Below, in pieces: positions 25,438-34,275 of a stretch of 38,630 nt of DNA. Below the pieces are notes generated by a model, which did no database searches, was not told where the DNA came from, and saw only the letters and a list, made by a program, of their open reading frames with translations. This stretch comes from an uncultured Lachnospiraceae bacterium. Lineage in GTDB: Bacteria; Bacillota; Clostridia; Lachnospirales; Lachnospiraceae. Position 1 is the stretch's first letter; each line of letters starts with the position of its first letter. The DNA is taken from assembly GCA_900314445.1 (NCBI GenBank), contig OMVA01000080.1:1-38630 (forward strand), written 5' to 3'. Made by a program: the position numbers and the translations under genes.

Positions 25438-27060
25438 CTACTGCTTTATAAACTGAATATTAGTCAGGGCAAATCGGCCGCCCTCAAATTCATCTTCTAT
25501 ATGAGCATCCGCAGGGATTGGGTCCATGCGTTTCTCCACCGATACCAGTTCATCTGGGAAGGCAAGGCGAAAGGAAAGATCCTTGTACTTCTCCAGCTGC
25601 TTCTTATCCGTATGCTCCACCACAAGCTCCTCCAGGAAGGTCTCCTGCTTCTCCAGCATGTCACTGATTTTGTAAACAGGCTTCTCTGCCAGCTGAGTGA
25701 AGAAGGAATAATAATCCCTGTTTCTGTAAATGGACTGACTGAAGCGAATCTCCAGAATGGCTGTGAGTTCCTTCAAATCAAAAGCATCCCATTTGTCAAA
25801 GCGTTCGCAGATTTCTGTAAACATCTTGGCGAAGTTCTGACCCACTGTCCTGGAAAGCTTTTCGTCATCATATTCAAAGTCCAGATCCGCCGCACGGCGT
25901 TCCCGGATTTCATTCTTTTCCACCAATCTCACATTATCCAGCACCATATGGTCTGGGGCATTTTCCGTAAGAGACTGATAACGTTTTGGCAGGAAGAATG
26001 GTGCCAGTACCTGCTCCATTAAATCTGCTCTGTCCACTCTCTCCATGCGGCGAAGGCTGGAGGAGAAGGAGAAGGTTGACAGCAGAGATCTCTGTCTGCT
26101 TCTTCTTACCATTTCATCTGCAAAGGTTGTAAGTTCTGCGGCATTGGCAATCAGACGACTGTGATTCTGAATGGTCTGCTGCAAAAGATATTCCAGTTTT
26201 ACAATATCTCTCGCCGCATTCTTTGCCCCATCACCTCTGATTCTGGCCAGGGCCTTATCTGCCAGGGCTCTGTTCTTGGCGAAGGATTTTTTCTCTTCAT
26301 CAAACCACTTGGATGTGCGGTCCATGAAGGCATCTACTTCTGCTGTACCAGCCTTTACATCTGTCAGCAGTAATTTCTTTATTTCATCGCATCTCTTTTC
26401 CAGGGCTCTCACTTCCACATTGATTCTTTCAATAACATCAATGGAGCCACGGAAATTCTCGGCACGAATGAGTTTTTCCAAGAGGAGCTGTTCCGTAGAG
26501 ATTCTGCTCTCGTCCTTCATCTCCTTGGTGGAAAGATAAAATTCAATACCATCTTCTGTGATCTGGTAGATTACATCCTTCTCTCTCACCAGACTATCAA
26601 TCAAACGAACCCTTGCTGTTCTGGTGGACTTGCTTTCTGGATCATAGAAATCCATGGAGAAAGCCTTACCGCCATTTGTCAGGCGGTCAAAGAAATAGCG
26701 GATGAGCTGAGCTATATCATCATCTTCCTCATCCTTTCCTGCCTGGTAAGCAGAAGGCGCGCCAAGTTCATTTGCATTCTTTTCAAATACCAATGGAAAA
26801 TCACGAAGGAGAAGTTCCCGCATAAAGTCTGCGAAAATTTCATAGCTTACTTCTCTTTCATTGAGAGAATTTTCGTGAATGAAAAATCCAAGAGAGGCCA
26901 TCACAAGATAGCCCATATCAATAGAAGCAAACCTGCCTTCCTGAAAACTTCGGAAGCCAGTCTGCTGTAATATGAAGAAGGGATAGAACTTTCTAAGGTT
27001 CAATTCACGTTCATAATGATTCTTTAAAATTTCATCAATTAAGACATATCTGCCAGCCAT
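25438..27060 (-). CDS. JetA-like kleisin subunit (DUF5716/JetA family-like)
   Basis: The 540-residue protein is the first gene of the SMC-like operon. The N-terminus (LIDEILKNHYERELNLRKFY, then PFFILQQTGFRSFQEGRFAS) looks like a winged-helix domain. A helical middle with KRCDEIKKLLLTDVKAGTAEVD follows, and the C-terminal domain ends in GGRFALTNIQFIKQ. This fits a MukF/kleisin role linking ATPase heads. Assignment to the Wadjet JetA family is from memory of the family N-terminus plus context. The RBS is GGGGAG, and an extended -10 promoter lies about 40 bp upstream. Divergent fba is on the other strand. Confidence 0.7.
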   Translation of the reverse strand: MAGRYVLIDEILKNHYERELNLRKFYPFFILQQTGFRSFQEGRFASIDMGYLVMASLGFFIHENSLNEREVSYEIFADFMRELLLRDFPLVFEKNANELGAPSAYQAGKDEEDDDIAQLIRYFFDRLTNGGKAFSMDFYDPESKSTRTARVRLIDSLVREKDVIYQITEDGIEFYLSTKEMKDESRISTEQLLLEKLIRAENFRGSIDVIERINVEVRALEKRCDEIKKLLLTDVKAGTAEVDAFMDRTSKWFDEEKKSFAKNRALADKALARIRGDGAKNAARDIVKLEYLLQQTIQNHSRLIANAAELTTFADEMVRRSRQRSLLSTFSFSSSLRRMERVDRADLMEQVLAPFFLPKRYQSLTENAPDHMVLDNVRLVEKNEIRERRAADLDFEYDDEKLSRTVGQNFAKMFTEICERFDKWDAFDLKELTAILEIRFSQSIYRNRDYYSFFTQLAEKPVYKISDMLEKQETFLEELVVEHTDKKQLEKYKDLSFRLAFPDELVSVEKRMDPIPADAHIEDEFEGGRFALTNIQFIKQ

Positions 27061-27095
27061 TTTGACTCCCCGTTTCTATAGCACATAGATATTGT

Positions 27096-27104
27096 ATTAT
27101 AGCA
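27096..27104 (-). promoter_or_regulatory. Extended -10 promoter of the jet-like operon
   Basis: TGCTATAAT on the minus strand (TATAAT 27096-27101 with TG one base upstream) lies about 35 nt from the JetA-like start. The -35 region is weak (ATGTTT), as allowed for extended -10 promoters. A second TGTGCTATA occurs 20 bp downstream. Confidence 0.6.
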
Positions 27105-27164
27105 CAAAGAGGGGTACGAAACATAGAATTTCCTATATATTAAGGTATAGATCTGTGGCTAATC

Positions 27165-27180
27165 CATTTGTGCAAATGGA
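27165..27180. repeat. GCAAATG repeat with palindrome in the jetA-fba divergent region
   Basis: CCATTTGTGCAAATGG forms a 16-bp palindrome with one mismatched pair and includes GCAAATG at 27172-27178. It lies upstream of both divergent promoters. Confidence 0.6.
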
Positions 27181-27214
27181 CTGCGCAGCCGTCTTTCGTC
27201 AAAAAGATTTTTTA

Positions 27215-27243
27215 TTGTGATAAATCTTCATCTGCGATATAAT
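27215..27243 (+). promoter_or_regulatory. Promoter of fba
   Basis: TTGTGA (27215-27220) and TATAAT (27238-27243) are spaced by 17 bp, giving a 5' leader of about 70 nt. An inverted repeat AAGATTT (27204-27210) / AAATCTT (27222-27228) straddles the -35 box and could be an operator. Confidence 0.75.
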
Positions 27244-27318
27244 GAGCACATAGTTATGGGCTATTTAAGTCAGCTTAATAATGTTTTTAATTATTTAATA
27301 TTTTATGGAGGTGTCATT

Positions 27319-28188
27319 ATGGCATTAGTATCCGCTAAGGAAATGCTTCAGAAGGCTGAAGCAGGTCACTACGCAGTTGCACAGTTCAACATCAACAACC
27401 TTGAATGGACAAAGTCCATTCTTCTTGAGTGCGAAGAGCTCAAGGCTCCTGTAATCCTCGGTGTATCTGAGGGTGCTGGCAAGTACATGACTGGTTTCAA
27501 GACAGTTGCAGCTATGGTAAAGGCTATGGTTGAATCACTTGGTATCACAGTTCCTGTTGCACTTCACCTTGATCACGGTTCATACGAAGGTGCTAAGGCT
27601 TGTATCGAAGCTGGTTTCTCTTCAATCATGTTCGATGGTTCTTCTCTTCCAATCGATGAGAACATCGCTAAGACTAAGGAACTCATCGCTGCTTGCGAAA
27701 AACTTGGTATCTCACTTGAAGCTGAAGTTGGTGGTATCGGTGGTGAAGAAGACGGCGTTATTTCAACTGGTGAATGCGCTGATCCTGCAGAATGTAAGGC
27801 AGTAAACGACCTCGGTCCTACAATGCTCGCTTGTGGTATTGGTAACATCCATGGTAAGTATCCTGCAAACTGGAAAGGTCTTCAGTTCCAGGTACTTGAA
27901 AACATTCGTGCCGTTACAGGTAATACTCCACTTGTTCTTCACGGTGGTTCAGGTATCCCTGATGAGCAGATTAAGAAGGCTATCTCTATGGGCGTAGCTA
28001 AGGTTAACGTTAACACAGAGTGCCAGCTTGTATTCGCCGCTGCTACACGTAAGTACATCGAAGAAGGTAAAGACCAGCAGGGTAAGGGTTACGATCCTCG
28101 TAAGCTTCTTGCACCTGGTGCTCAGGCAATCCGCGACGAAGTTCGCAATCGTCTTGAAGTATTTGGTTCAATCGGTAAGGCTGAGTAA
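27319..28188 (+). CDS. fba: Class II fructose-1,6-bisphosphate aldolase
   Basis: It splits fructose-1,6-bisphosphate into dihydroxyacetone phosphate and glyceraldehyde-3-phosphate using a divalent metal. The start at 27319 (MALVSAKEMLQKAEAGHYAV) is chosen for its GGAGG site; the upstream frame spans the promoter. The 289-residue protein shows AQFNINNLEWTKSILLECEE, the zinc-binding region VALHLDHGSYE, SIMFDGSSLP, AEVGGIGGEEDG, ACGIGNIHGKY and LVLHGGSGIPDEQIKKAI. Codon choice is strongly biased, as expected for a highly expressed glycolytic gene. A strong terminator follows. Confidence 0.96.
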   Translation: MALVSAKEMLQKAEAGHYAVAQFNINNLEWTKSILLECEELKAPVILGVSEGAGKYMTGFKTVAAMVKAMVESLGITVPVALHLDHGSYEGAKACIEAGFSSIMFDGSSLPIDENIAKTKELIAACEKLGISLEAEVGGIGGEEDGVISTGECADPAECKAVNDLGPTMLACGIGNIHGKYPANWKGLQFQVLENIRAVTGNTPLVLHGGSGIPDEQIKKAISMGVAKVNVNTECQLVFAAATRKYIEEGKDQQGKGYDPRKLLAPGAQAIRDEVRNRLEVFGSIGKAE

Positions 28189-28215
28189 TTATAGTCGCCT
28201 AGCGATCTATAATTA
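28186..28215 (+). other. Hairpin overlapping the fba stop codon
   Basis: TAATTATAGTCGC pairs with GCGATCTATAATTA over 13 bp with one bulge and a 3-nt loop. The stop codon TAA is part of the 5' arm. No T-run follows; the true terminator is 45 bp downstream. Confidence 0.7.
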
Positions 28216-28257
28216 AACTTGTCATTCCTGACGAGTAACTAAATCAAAACAAAACTT

Positions 28258-28288
28258 AGGGCTGTGGAATTTTCCACAGCCCTTTTTT
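28258..28288 (+). terminator. Rho-independent terminator of fba
   Basis: GGGCTGTGGAA (28259-28269) pairs perfectly with TTCCACAGCCC (28272-28282), followed by six T. This is a textbook intrinsic terminator. Confidence 0.93.
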
Positions 28289-28415
28289 GATAATAACCAG
28301 CGCAGTCTTTTCCCAGCACATCTCATTTGCATATGTCTGTTATATTTCGACAATTTTATTTATAAATTTTGTCTAATTTGACCATGTAATACTACTTTTT
28401 TGTCTTTTTTTATAG

Positions 28416-28421
28416 TATAAT
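28416..28421 (+). promoter_or_regulatory. Possible -10 of the tubulin-like gene
   Basis: TATAAT lies about 53 nt before the start codon in an AT-rich stretch. The -35 position is weak (TACTTT), so the assignment is provisional. Confidence 0.4.
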
Positions 28422-28473
28422 GCCTTCATGTATTGATTTTTGTGGGAAGATTATATCCAAAGGAGAATTGGTT

Positions 28474-30963
28474 ATGGTTTTGATTGAAACACAGAAAGAC
28501 GAATTTACTCGTCTGAAGGACATCAATCTTTTTGACAAAGTTACAGCAGACAATTCTATAAATGGAGACTTACTGGTCATCGGTCTGGGTGGTATTGGAC
28601 GTACTGTCCTTACCAGCTTTAAGGGCATGATGAAGGACCGTCTCAAACCAGAGGACAATGTTCGCTATCTTTATATCGATTCCAGCATTCCTGAAATGGA
28701 AGACACCATTCAGGCATCCAAAGATGGAGTTGGTATGAATGCTCTGGAAATCTTAAGTATTTACCGTCCAAATCTGGACGATATCCTGGAAAAGGGATAC
28801 CACGGTCAGCCTGTACAGGATGCTCTGGCAAAGTGGATGCCATCTGATTTCCCTAAGATTCAGATCGGCACAAATGGTGCTGACGCAAACCGTCAGATCG
28901 GTCGACTGATGTTCTCCAACGCTTATAAGGATCTTCGTGTTCTTCTTTTCGAACAGTTAGAGGAAGCCTATACACACAGCCAAAATGGTAGACTGGATGT
29001 TATCATTGTTACTTCAACTTGCGGTGGTACTGGTTCCGGTATTCTTTCTGACCTTGCATACAACATCAAAGCATATGCTCACTCTAAGAAGTGGACAAAC
29101 TTCCGTATTGGCGGATGTCTCATGATGCCTGATGTACTCTTCTCTGATAAGGCTCTTCGTGAGAATGAAGAAAAACGTACACTTCTCCAGGCAAACTCAT
29201 TTGCCATGATGGATGAAATGAGCAGATTGATGCAGGCAAAATATAAGGGTGAAACCTACACCTTCGAGAGCACAACACACCGTCTCTCCATGTGTGACAA
29301 CATCTTCGATTCCTGCATGCTGGTTTCCGGCAGACAGGATGAGCAGGGCTACATTCCTACTGGAATCCTCTGCAGTGATGTGGCTTACTTCCTGACAAAG
29401 CTTGCCTCTAATAAATTCATTACAGAAAAGACAGAGGGAGAATCCGTTAAGAGCCTGCTCCGCGACTCCTTCTTTAAGCCAAGCACACTTGGTTATTTCA
29501 AAGTTATCAACGAAGCAGATTACCGCATCCCTATCAGGGAAATCGAGCACATCTGCGAAGGCGAAATCTTTAAGGCTGTTGCAGACCGCCTGAAGGTTAT
29601 GCCACCAAGAGATGCAGCCATGGAAGCAGAAATTAGCAACTGCTTCGATGAAGTTCGCAACTTCCTGAACGGAAAACCTGGCGATGAAGTAAACCTTGAT
29701 GTTAAGGGACTGATTCACCCGGGCCAGTTCACAAAGCCAGCCTACAAGCTGATCAAAAAGCGCATGGATGAATTCACAACGGTTATGCCTCGTCAGATTG
29801 AAAATTTGAAAAATGACATGCCAGTTATTGCAAAGTCCGTAAGAATCAACCTTGCAACAAAACTAAATGAACAGATTGATAAATGCCTGCACGCCTATGG
29901 ACCATTTGTCACAATGAACATTATAGGAGCCAGAGGTATAAATGGAATCCCTGAAGATACCGGTATGGTAGCTGAGGTTAAGGAACTCCAGAAAAAGCTG
30001 GAAGCTTATGAGCCATCCAATGAATTCGAACGTATTATTGAATCCATTCATGCCATCGTAGCCAAGAGATTCTTCGCTTTCCCGTCTGCCAAGAAGGAAA
30101 CAGAAAACGGTTACTTCGACGCTTCTGTAAAGAGTGCCCTGGCAAAAGAGCGCAACATGCTCATGGACGAAATGAACAGAGCTGACGTACTGGAAGATTT
30201 AATCTTCCAGTTACGTCAGCGTTCCGAGCAGATTTACGATATCTTCGTACCATTCTTCACTGACCTTCAAAATGCTGTAAACGAACTTGCCGCTGACGGC
30301 AAGCGTATCACTGGCTTCCTCTTAAAGGATGCAGCAAGAACTCAGTTCCTGCCTAAGGATTACATGTCCGAAGAGCGTATCAACGATATGCTGAGAGGTC
30401 TGAATAATCTCATGGTTGATCACGAGAATGATATTAACATCGAAAAGATTGTTCCTATTTCCGATGCCATGACTCATCTCTATAAGAACTTCCTGATTGG
30501 TGTGGGCGTATACGCTCCAGAAAAACTGATTGCCACTGCCTTTGCAGATGATGAACCTACTCAGGCAGATATCAATATGATGTTCGTCGCTCCTGATAGC
30601 CCAGTTCGTAAGGCTATCATGAACAAGGCTGCCAAGGCCTTCGTAGAAGGAAGTGCTGCCAAGGTTGAAAAGAAACGTATGTGCCAGCTGAAGGATTTAA
30701 CTGGTTCAACTGTCATTAATAAGAAGTACATTTCTCTTCCATCTTCTATGCCATACTTCTCAGATGCCGTGGAAAGTTTATGTGTTCAGCCTCCATACAA
30801 CGATGATCCATCCAACATCACTCGTAACGAAGGCGAAATGGTAATTACTGCAGATAGCTTCTATCTTGGAGTAAGACCACAAATGTTAGAGAACTACGAC
30901 GAATCCCTTGCATCCTATGACAAAGCTACAGAAGGCGGATACATGGGAATCCATATCTTCTAA
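28474..30963 (+). CDS. Tubulin/FtsZ-superfamily GTPase-like protein
   Basis: The 829-residue protein is much larger than FtsZ or TubZ. The N-terminal GDLLVIGLGGIGRTVLTS (residues 31-48) looks like the first nucleotide-binding loop, and STCGGTGSGILSDLAYN (about 180-197) matches the tubulin signature GGTGSG. About 500 further residues follow, including segments that look helical. This suggests the Tubulin_2-type family (PF13809), whose role is poorly known. The start at 28474 has an AAAGGAG site; the 18 codons upstream are not preferred. It is monocistronic, between fba and a convergent transporter, and ends in an intrinsic terminator. Confidence 0.75.
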   Translation: MVLIETQKDEFTRLKDINLFDKVTADNSINGDLLVIGLGGIGRTVLTSFKGMMKDRLKPEDNVRYLYIDSSIPEMEDTIQASKDGVGMNALEILSIYRPNLDDILEKGYHGQPVQDALAKWMPSDFPKIQIGTNGADANRQIGRLMFSNAYKDLRVLLFEQLEEAYTHSQNGRLDVIIVTSTCGGTGSGILSDLAYNIKAYAHSKKWTNFRIGGCLMMPDVLFSDKALRENEEKRTLLQANSFAMMDEMSRLMQAKYKGETYTFESTTHRLSMCDNIFDSCMLVSGRQDEQGYIPTGILCSDVAYFLTKLASNKFITEKTEGESVKSLLRDSFFKPSTLGYFKVINEADYRIPIREIEHICEGEIFKAVADRLKVMPPRDAAMEAEISNCFDEVRNFLNGKPGDEVNLDVKGLIHPGQFTKPAYKLIKKRMDEFTTVMPRQIENLKNDMPVIAKSVRINLATKLNEQIDKCLHAYGPFVTMNIIGARGINGIPEDTGMVAEVKELQKKLEAYEPSNEFERIIESIHAIVAKRFFAFPSAKKETENGYFDASVKSALAKERNMLMDEMNRADVLEDLIFQLRQRSEQIYDIFVPFFTDLQNAVNELAADGKRITGFLLKDAARTQFLPKDYMSEERINDMLRGLNNLMVDHENDINIEKIVPISDAMTHLYKNFLIGVGVYAPEKLIATAFADDEPTQADINMMFVAPDSPVRKAIMNKAAKAFVEGSAAKVEKKRMCQLKDLTGSTVINKKYISLPSSMPYFSDAVESLCVQPPYNDDPSNITRNEGEMVITADSFYLGVRPQMLENYDESLASYDKATEGGYMGIHIF

Positions 30964-31037
30964 AGCAAAAGGGATTAATGAAAAGAAAACACACCATCTC
31001 ATTCTTGCGCACGAAAAGCAACAGGGATAGAGTAGGG

Positions 31038-31075
31038 AAAAGGCGTCTTCTGCTTGCAGAAAAGACGCCTTTTTC
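31038..31075. terminator. Intrinsic terminator after the tubulin-like gene
   Basis: A stem with AAGGCGTCTT and AAGACGCCTT arms and an inner CTGC/GCAG helix ends in TTTTTC on the plus strand. The minus strand also has a TTTTCC run, so it may stop transcription of the convergent transporter gene as well. Confidence 0.88.
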
Positions 31076-31191
31076 TATTTCATCACACAGGACTTACGAG
31101 CGTGCAACGCGAATAAGTCTAGGATTTTCTTTAGAAAATCCGTATTGCTTATCGGAAGATATTAGAACATATTACCTGTTGGAACTTAAGC

Positions 31192-32589
31192 TTACAGCGA
31201 AATAATTCCAAACGCATTCAGAACTGAACTGATCAGGATGATCAGTAGGAAGATGATTGCAAGGTAACGAAGAACGAAACGATATACCGCCTTTCTTCTA
31301 AACTTAGAAGTTGACATAATTTCACCTTCAATTGCTTCTGCATTCTCTTTCTTCAGTACAAGTACGACCGTTGAAATTGCAGCGATTGGCATCATTACTG
31401 AATTAGTAAGGAAGTCGAAAAAGGAAAGGATATCCATCTTAAGTGGTGTAACGTTTGACAATACGTTGAAGCCAAGACATGAAAGTGTACCAAGACTAAC
31501 AATAATAACTGCCATAACAAGGGTAGCTACTTTTCTATTCCAATGAAGTTCATCTTCAAATGTTGAAACTACAGATTCTCCAAGTGCAACAGAAGAAGTT
31601 ACAGCTGCGAAAAGAACCATTCCGAAGAATACAATACCAATGAAACGTCCTCCACCCATAGATGCAAATACCTTTGGAAGGGAAATGAACATCAGAGATG
31701 GACCAGCACTCATTGTTTCACCTGTATTTGGATCAAAGGCAAATACTGCAGGAATGATCATAAGACCAGCAACAATAGCGATGAATGTATCGAAGATTTC
31801 AACCTGAGTTGTTGTACCTTCAATGTCAACATTCTTCTTCATGTAAGAACCAAATGTGATCAGGATACCCATAGCGATTGAAAGAGAATAGAACATCTGT
31901 CCCATAGCTGCCACAATGGCAAGCCAGATTCCAGAACCGGAAAGTCTTGAGAAATCAGGAATCAGGAAGTACTTAACACCTTCAATAGCGCCAGGTCTTG
32001 TTACTGAATACACAACAATAATTAAGCAAAGCATAACGAGGATTGGCATAGCAATCTTTGAAACTCTTTCAATACCAGAACGAACACCCAGAAAAATAAT
32101 AACAATAGTAATGAGTGAGAACACAAGGAACCAGCACTCTAAGGACTTAGCACTTGCTGCAAGATTATCCGTATTGCCAATGAAATTTGTGAAGAAGCCA
32201 TCCGCTGCAACAACCTGTTCATCTCCTATAATATATTCGAAGAGATACTTACATACCCAACCACCAATTACTGAATAATAAGGAACAATGATAAGAGGAA
32301 TGATTGCATTGAACCATCCACCAGTCATGAGAATCTTTCCTGCTCCCATCTTCTTAAAGGCACCAACTGGACTCTTCTGTGTATGACGTCCCAGAGCTGA
32401 CTCTGCAAGAATCATTGTAAAACCAAATGTAAATGCAAGGATTAAATAGATTACCAGAAATACACCGCCACCATACTTAGCCGCTAAATATGGGAAACGC
32501 CAGATGTTTCCTAGACCTACTGCTGAACCTGCTTCTGCAAGTACAAATCCCAGCTTACTCGAGAATGTACTTCTCTTTTCTGAATCCAC
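31192..32589 (-). CDS. Sodium-dependent transporter, neurotransmitter:sodium symporter family
   Basis: The 465-residue membrane protein belongs to the LeuT-type NSS family, which couples Na+ to amino-acid or amine uptake; the substrate is unknown. The diagnostic TM1 motif GSAVGLGNIWRFPY is at residues 21-34, with the unwound helix that binds substrate and Na+. About 11-12 hydrophobic segments follow, including AESALGRHTQKSPVGAFKKM and the GMVLFAAVTSSVALGE region. The start codon is GTG (32587-32589), 9 nt after AGGAGG. It is monocistronic with a long, AT-rich upstream region. Confidence 0.9.
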   Translation of the reverse strand: MDSEKRSTFSSKLGFVLAEAGSAVGLGNIWRFPYLAAKYGGGVFLVIYLILAFTFGFTMILAESALGRHTQKSPVGAFKKMGAGKILMTGGWFNAIIPLIIVPYYSVIGGWVCKYLFEYIIGDEQVVAADGFFTNFIGNTDNLAASAKSLECWFLVFSLITIVIIFLGVRSGIERVSKIAMPILVMLCLIIVVYSVTRPGAIEGVKYFLIPDFSRLSGSGIWLAIVAAMGQMFYSLSIAMGILITFGSYMKKNVDIEGTTTQVEIFDTFIAIVAGLMIIPAVFAFDPNTGETMSAGPSLMFISLPKVFASMGGGRFIGIVFFGMVLFAAVTSSVALGESVVSTFEDELHWNRKVATLVMAVIIVSLGTLSCLGFNVLSNVTPLKMDILSFFDFLTNSVMMPIAAISTVVLVLKKENAEAIEGEIMSTSKFRRKAVYRFVLRYLAIIFLLIILISSVLNAFGIISL

Positions 32590-32707
32590 TTCAATTTCCT
32601 CCTACAACCCATAAAATATAAATTATCACTTTTAACGATCTATTTTTGTCAAAACTGATATTTCAAAATCATTAAAATTTATAATCTGTGTATATTGCGT
32701 GTATTTT

Positions 32708-32724
32708 ATTGTATAATATACAAT
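32708..32724. promoter_or_regulatory. Palindrome upstream of the NSS transporter
   Basis: ATTGTATAATATACAAT is a perfect 8+1+8 palindrome about 120 bp upstream of the GTG start. It could be a dimeric repressor site. AT-rich sequence lowers its significance. Confidence 0.4.
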
Positions 32725-32960
32725 TTTCGTATATATTTATGAATATAATGTAATTTTTTTCGTTTTTATTGAAATTACAAAAATATTTCTTGTGTGTCCC
32801 ATGAAACGTACCCTACAAATATATTGTTTTTACTTATATCTGTCAATAACTTTTTCCTATAATTTTGATATTTTCCCAAAAATATCAACAAACTTTGCAC
32901 ATCTATTATAAAAAGCAAAAACTATGTTGATTTTATCCATTTGCACTCAAAATAATTGCA

Positions 32961-33000
32961 CAAAAAAAGTTGCATCAGACATTCAATCCAATGCAACTTT
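32961..33000 (-). terminator. Intrinsic terminator of mnmA
   Basis: On the minus strand AAAGTTGCAT (rc of 32991-33000) pairs perfectly with ATGCAACTTT (rc of 32966-32975), followed by a T-run. It lies about 50 nt after the mnmA stop, flanked on both sides by GCAAATG repeat copies in the same orientation. Confidence 0.88.
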
Positions 33001-33049
33001 ATGTTTTTATTTTAGAAAATATTAATCTATGACAAGCTCATTTGCCAGT

Positions 33050-34177
33050 TTATTCAGAAATAATTCCGCCACCCAGGCAGATATCGCCATCATAGAATAC
33101 AAGAGACTGTCCCTTTGTTGCCGCGCGAACCGCTTCATCAAAATGCATGATCACGAGATAGCCATCTTCTGCTTTTTCCAGAATCTCAGCCGTGCCCATC
33201 ACTTCCTTGGCCTGGTAGCGAATTTTGGCAGCACATCTAATTTCCTTAGTTCCTTCTTCTGGCTCATTAATCCAGTGAACCTGAACTGCAGATACTTCCT
33301 TTTTAAAGAGATCATCATTGGAACCAAGAACAACTCGGTTCTCCTTTGGCTCAATCTTTACAACATATAAAGGTTCTTTTGCTGAAATACCAAGGCCCTT
33401 ACGCTGACCGATTGTGTAATGATAGAAGCCCTTATGCTGACCAAGTACATTTCCCTGCAGGTCAACAAAATCGCCAGGTCCCACATGGCAATCGGGGATG
33501 TTGAAGCTTGCAGCAGCTTCATCTGCATGTGCCTCTAGATATTCATCGATTACACGACTGTAATTGCCATCTGGAACGAAACAGATATCCTGGCTATCAT
33601 GCTTACGTGCATTGATCAGATTGTGCTCTTCCGCAAGATCACGAGCTGCTGTCTTTTCAAGGCCTCCTAATGGGAAGTCCAGGAAAGCAAGCTGCTCCTG
33701 ACTTAGGAAATAAAGAACATAGGACTGATCCTTCTTTGGATCAATTGCCTTCTTTAATAGATACTTTCCTGTCTCTGGATCCTGTTCAATTCTTGCGTAG
33801 TGACCAGTTACTGCCTTCTCACAGCCCAGTTCCTTTGCACGCTGCAGAAGGGCACCAAACTTCATGTAACGATTACAGTCGATACATGGATTAGGTGTTG
33901 CACCATGCAAATAGGTTCTTGAAAATGGTTCAATAATTTTTTCATTAAAGCCATCCTGGAAGTTCATGACATAGTATGGCATACCTAAAGTTGTTGCTAC
34001 CGCTCTCGCATCCTCAATATCCTTAAGGGAACAACAAGTATGAACATTACACATACCAATATCTTCATTATCATATAATTTCATTGTGACGCCGACTGTC
34101 TCATAACCCTTCTGCTGCATCAGGAGTGCAGCCACTGAGCTATCAACACCGCCACTCATTGCGATCAGTGCCTTCAT
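33050..34177 (-). CDS. mnmA: tRNA-specific 2-thiouridylase
   Basis: MnmA thiolates U34 of tRNA for Glu, Gln and Lys. The PP-loop SGGVDSS is at residues 8-14. Catalytic Cys98 is within TPNPCIDCNR, and the second catalytic Cys is within SQDICFVPDG near residue 198. Other signatures include TGHYARI, KDQSYVLYFLSQEQL and YHYTIGQRKGLGIS. The 375-residue length is slightly longer than average but normal. An extended -10 promoter lies about 100 bp upstream. In Firmicutes the sulfur donor is often a nearby cysteine desulfurase; none is seen here. Confidence 0.96.
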   Translation of the reverse strand: MKALIAMSGGVDSSVAALLMQQKGYETVGVTMKLYDNEDIGMCNVHTCCSLKDIEDARAVATTLGMPYYVMNFQDGFNEKIIEPFSRTYLHGATPNPCIDCNRYMKFGALLQRAKELGCEKAVTGHYARIEQDPETGKYLLKKAIDPKKDQSYVLYFLSQEQLAFLDFPLGGLEKTAARDLAEEHNLINARKHDSQDICFVPDGNYSRVIDEYLEAHADEAAASFNIPDCHVGPGDFVDLQGNVLGQHKGFYHYTIGQRKGLGISAKEPLYVVKIEPKENRVVLGSNDDLFKKEVSAVQVHWINEPEEGTKEIRCAAKIRYQAKEVMGTAEILEKAEDGYLVIMHFDEAVRAATKGQSLVFYDGDICLGGGIISE

Positions 34178-34275
34178 TTTAGGACTTCCTTTTCATCTTA
34201 TTACTAAATTTCAATGACAAATTGTGTAGAGAACATACGCAATTCATCAAGAACACTCTTATTTTCTAACTCGGA

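Larger units (their letters stand above)
32590..33049. other. AT-rich 460-bp intergenic region
   Basis: It holds, from left to right, upstream sequence of the NSS transporter with a 17-bp palindrome (32708-32724), a GCAAATG repeat copy (32938-32944), the mnmA terminator (32961-33000) and another repeat copy (33039-33045). No coding frame or RNA gene is evident. Confidence 0.6.

Noticed and set aside
25501..26022. Plus-strand frame of 173 codons
   Set aside because: Antisense to the JetA-like gene, with no supporting start or motif.
29197..29718. Minus-strand frame of 173 codons
   Set aside because: Antisense to the tubulin-like gene, which has clear motifs and a good RBS. This is a shadow frame.
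30978..31205. Plus-strand frame of 75 codons after the tubulin-like gene
   Set aside because: It spans the intrinsic terminator at 31038-31075 and overlaps the end of the convergent transporter gene. No ribosome-binding site or recognisable motif.
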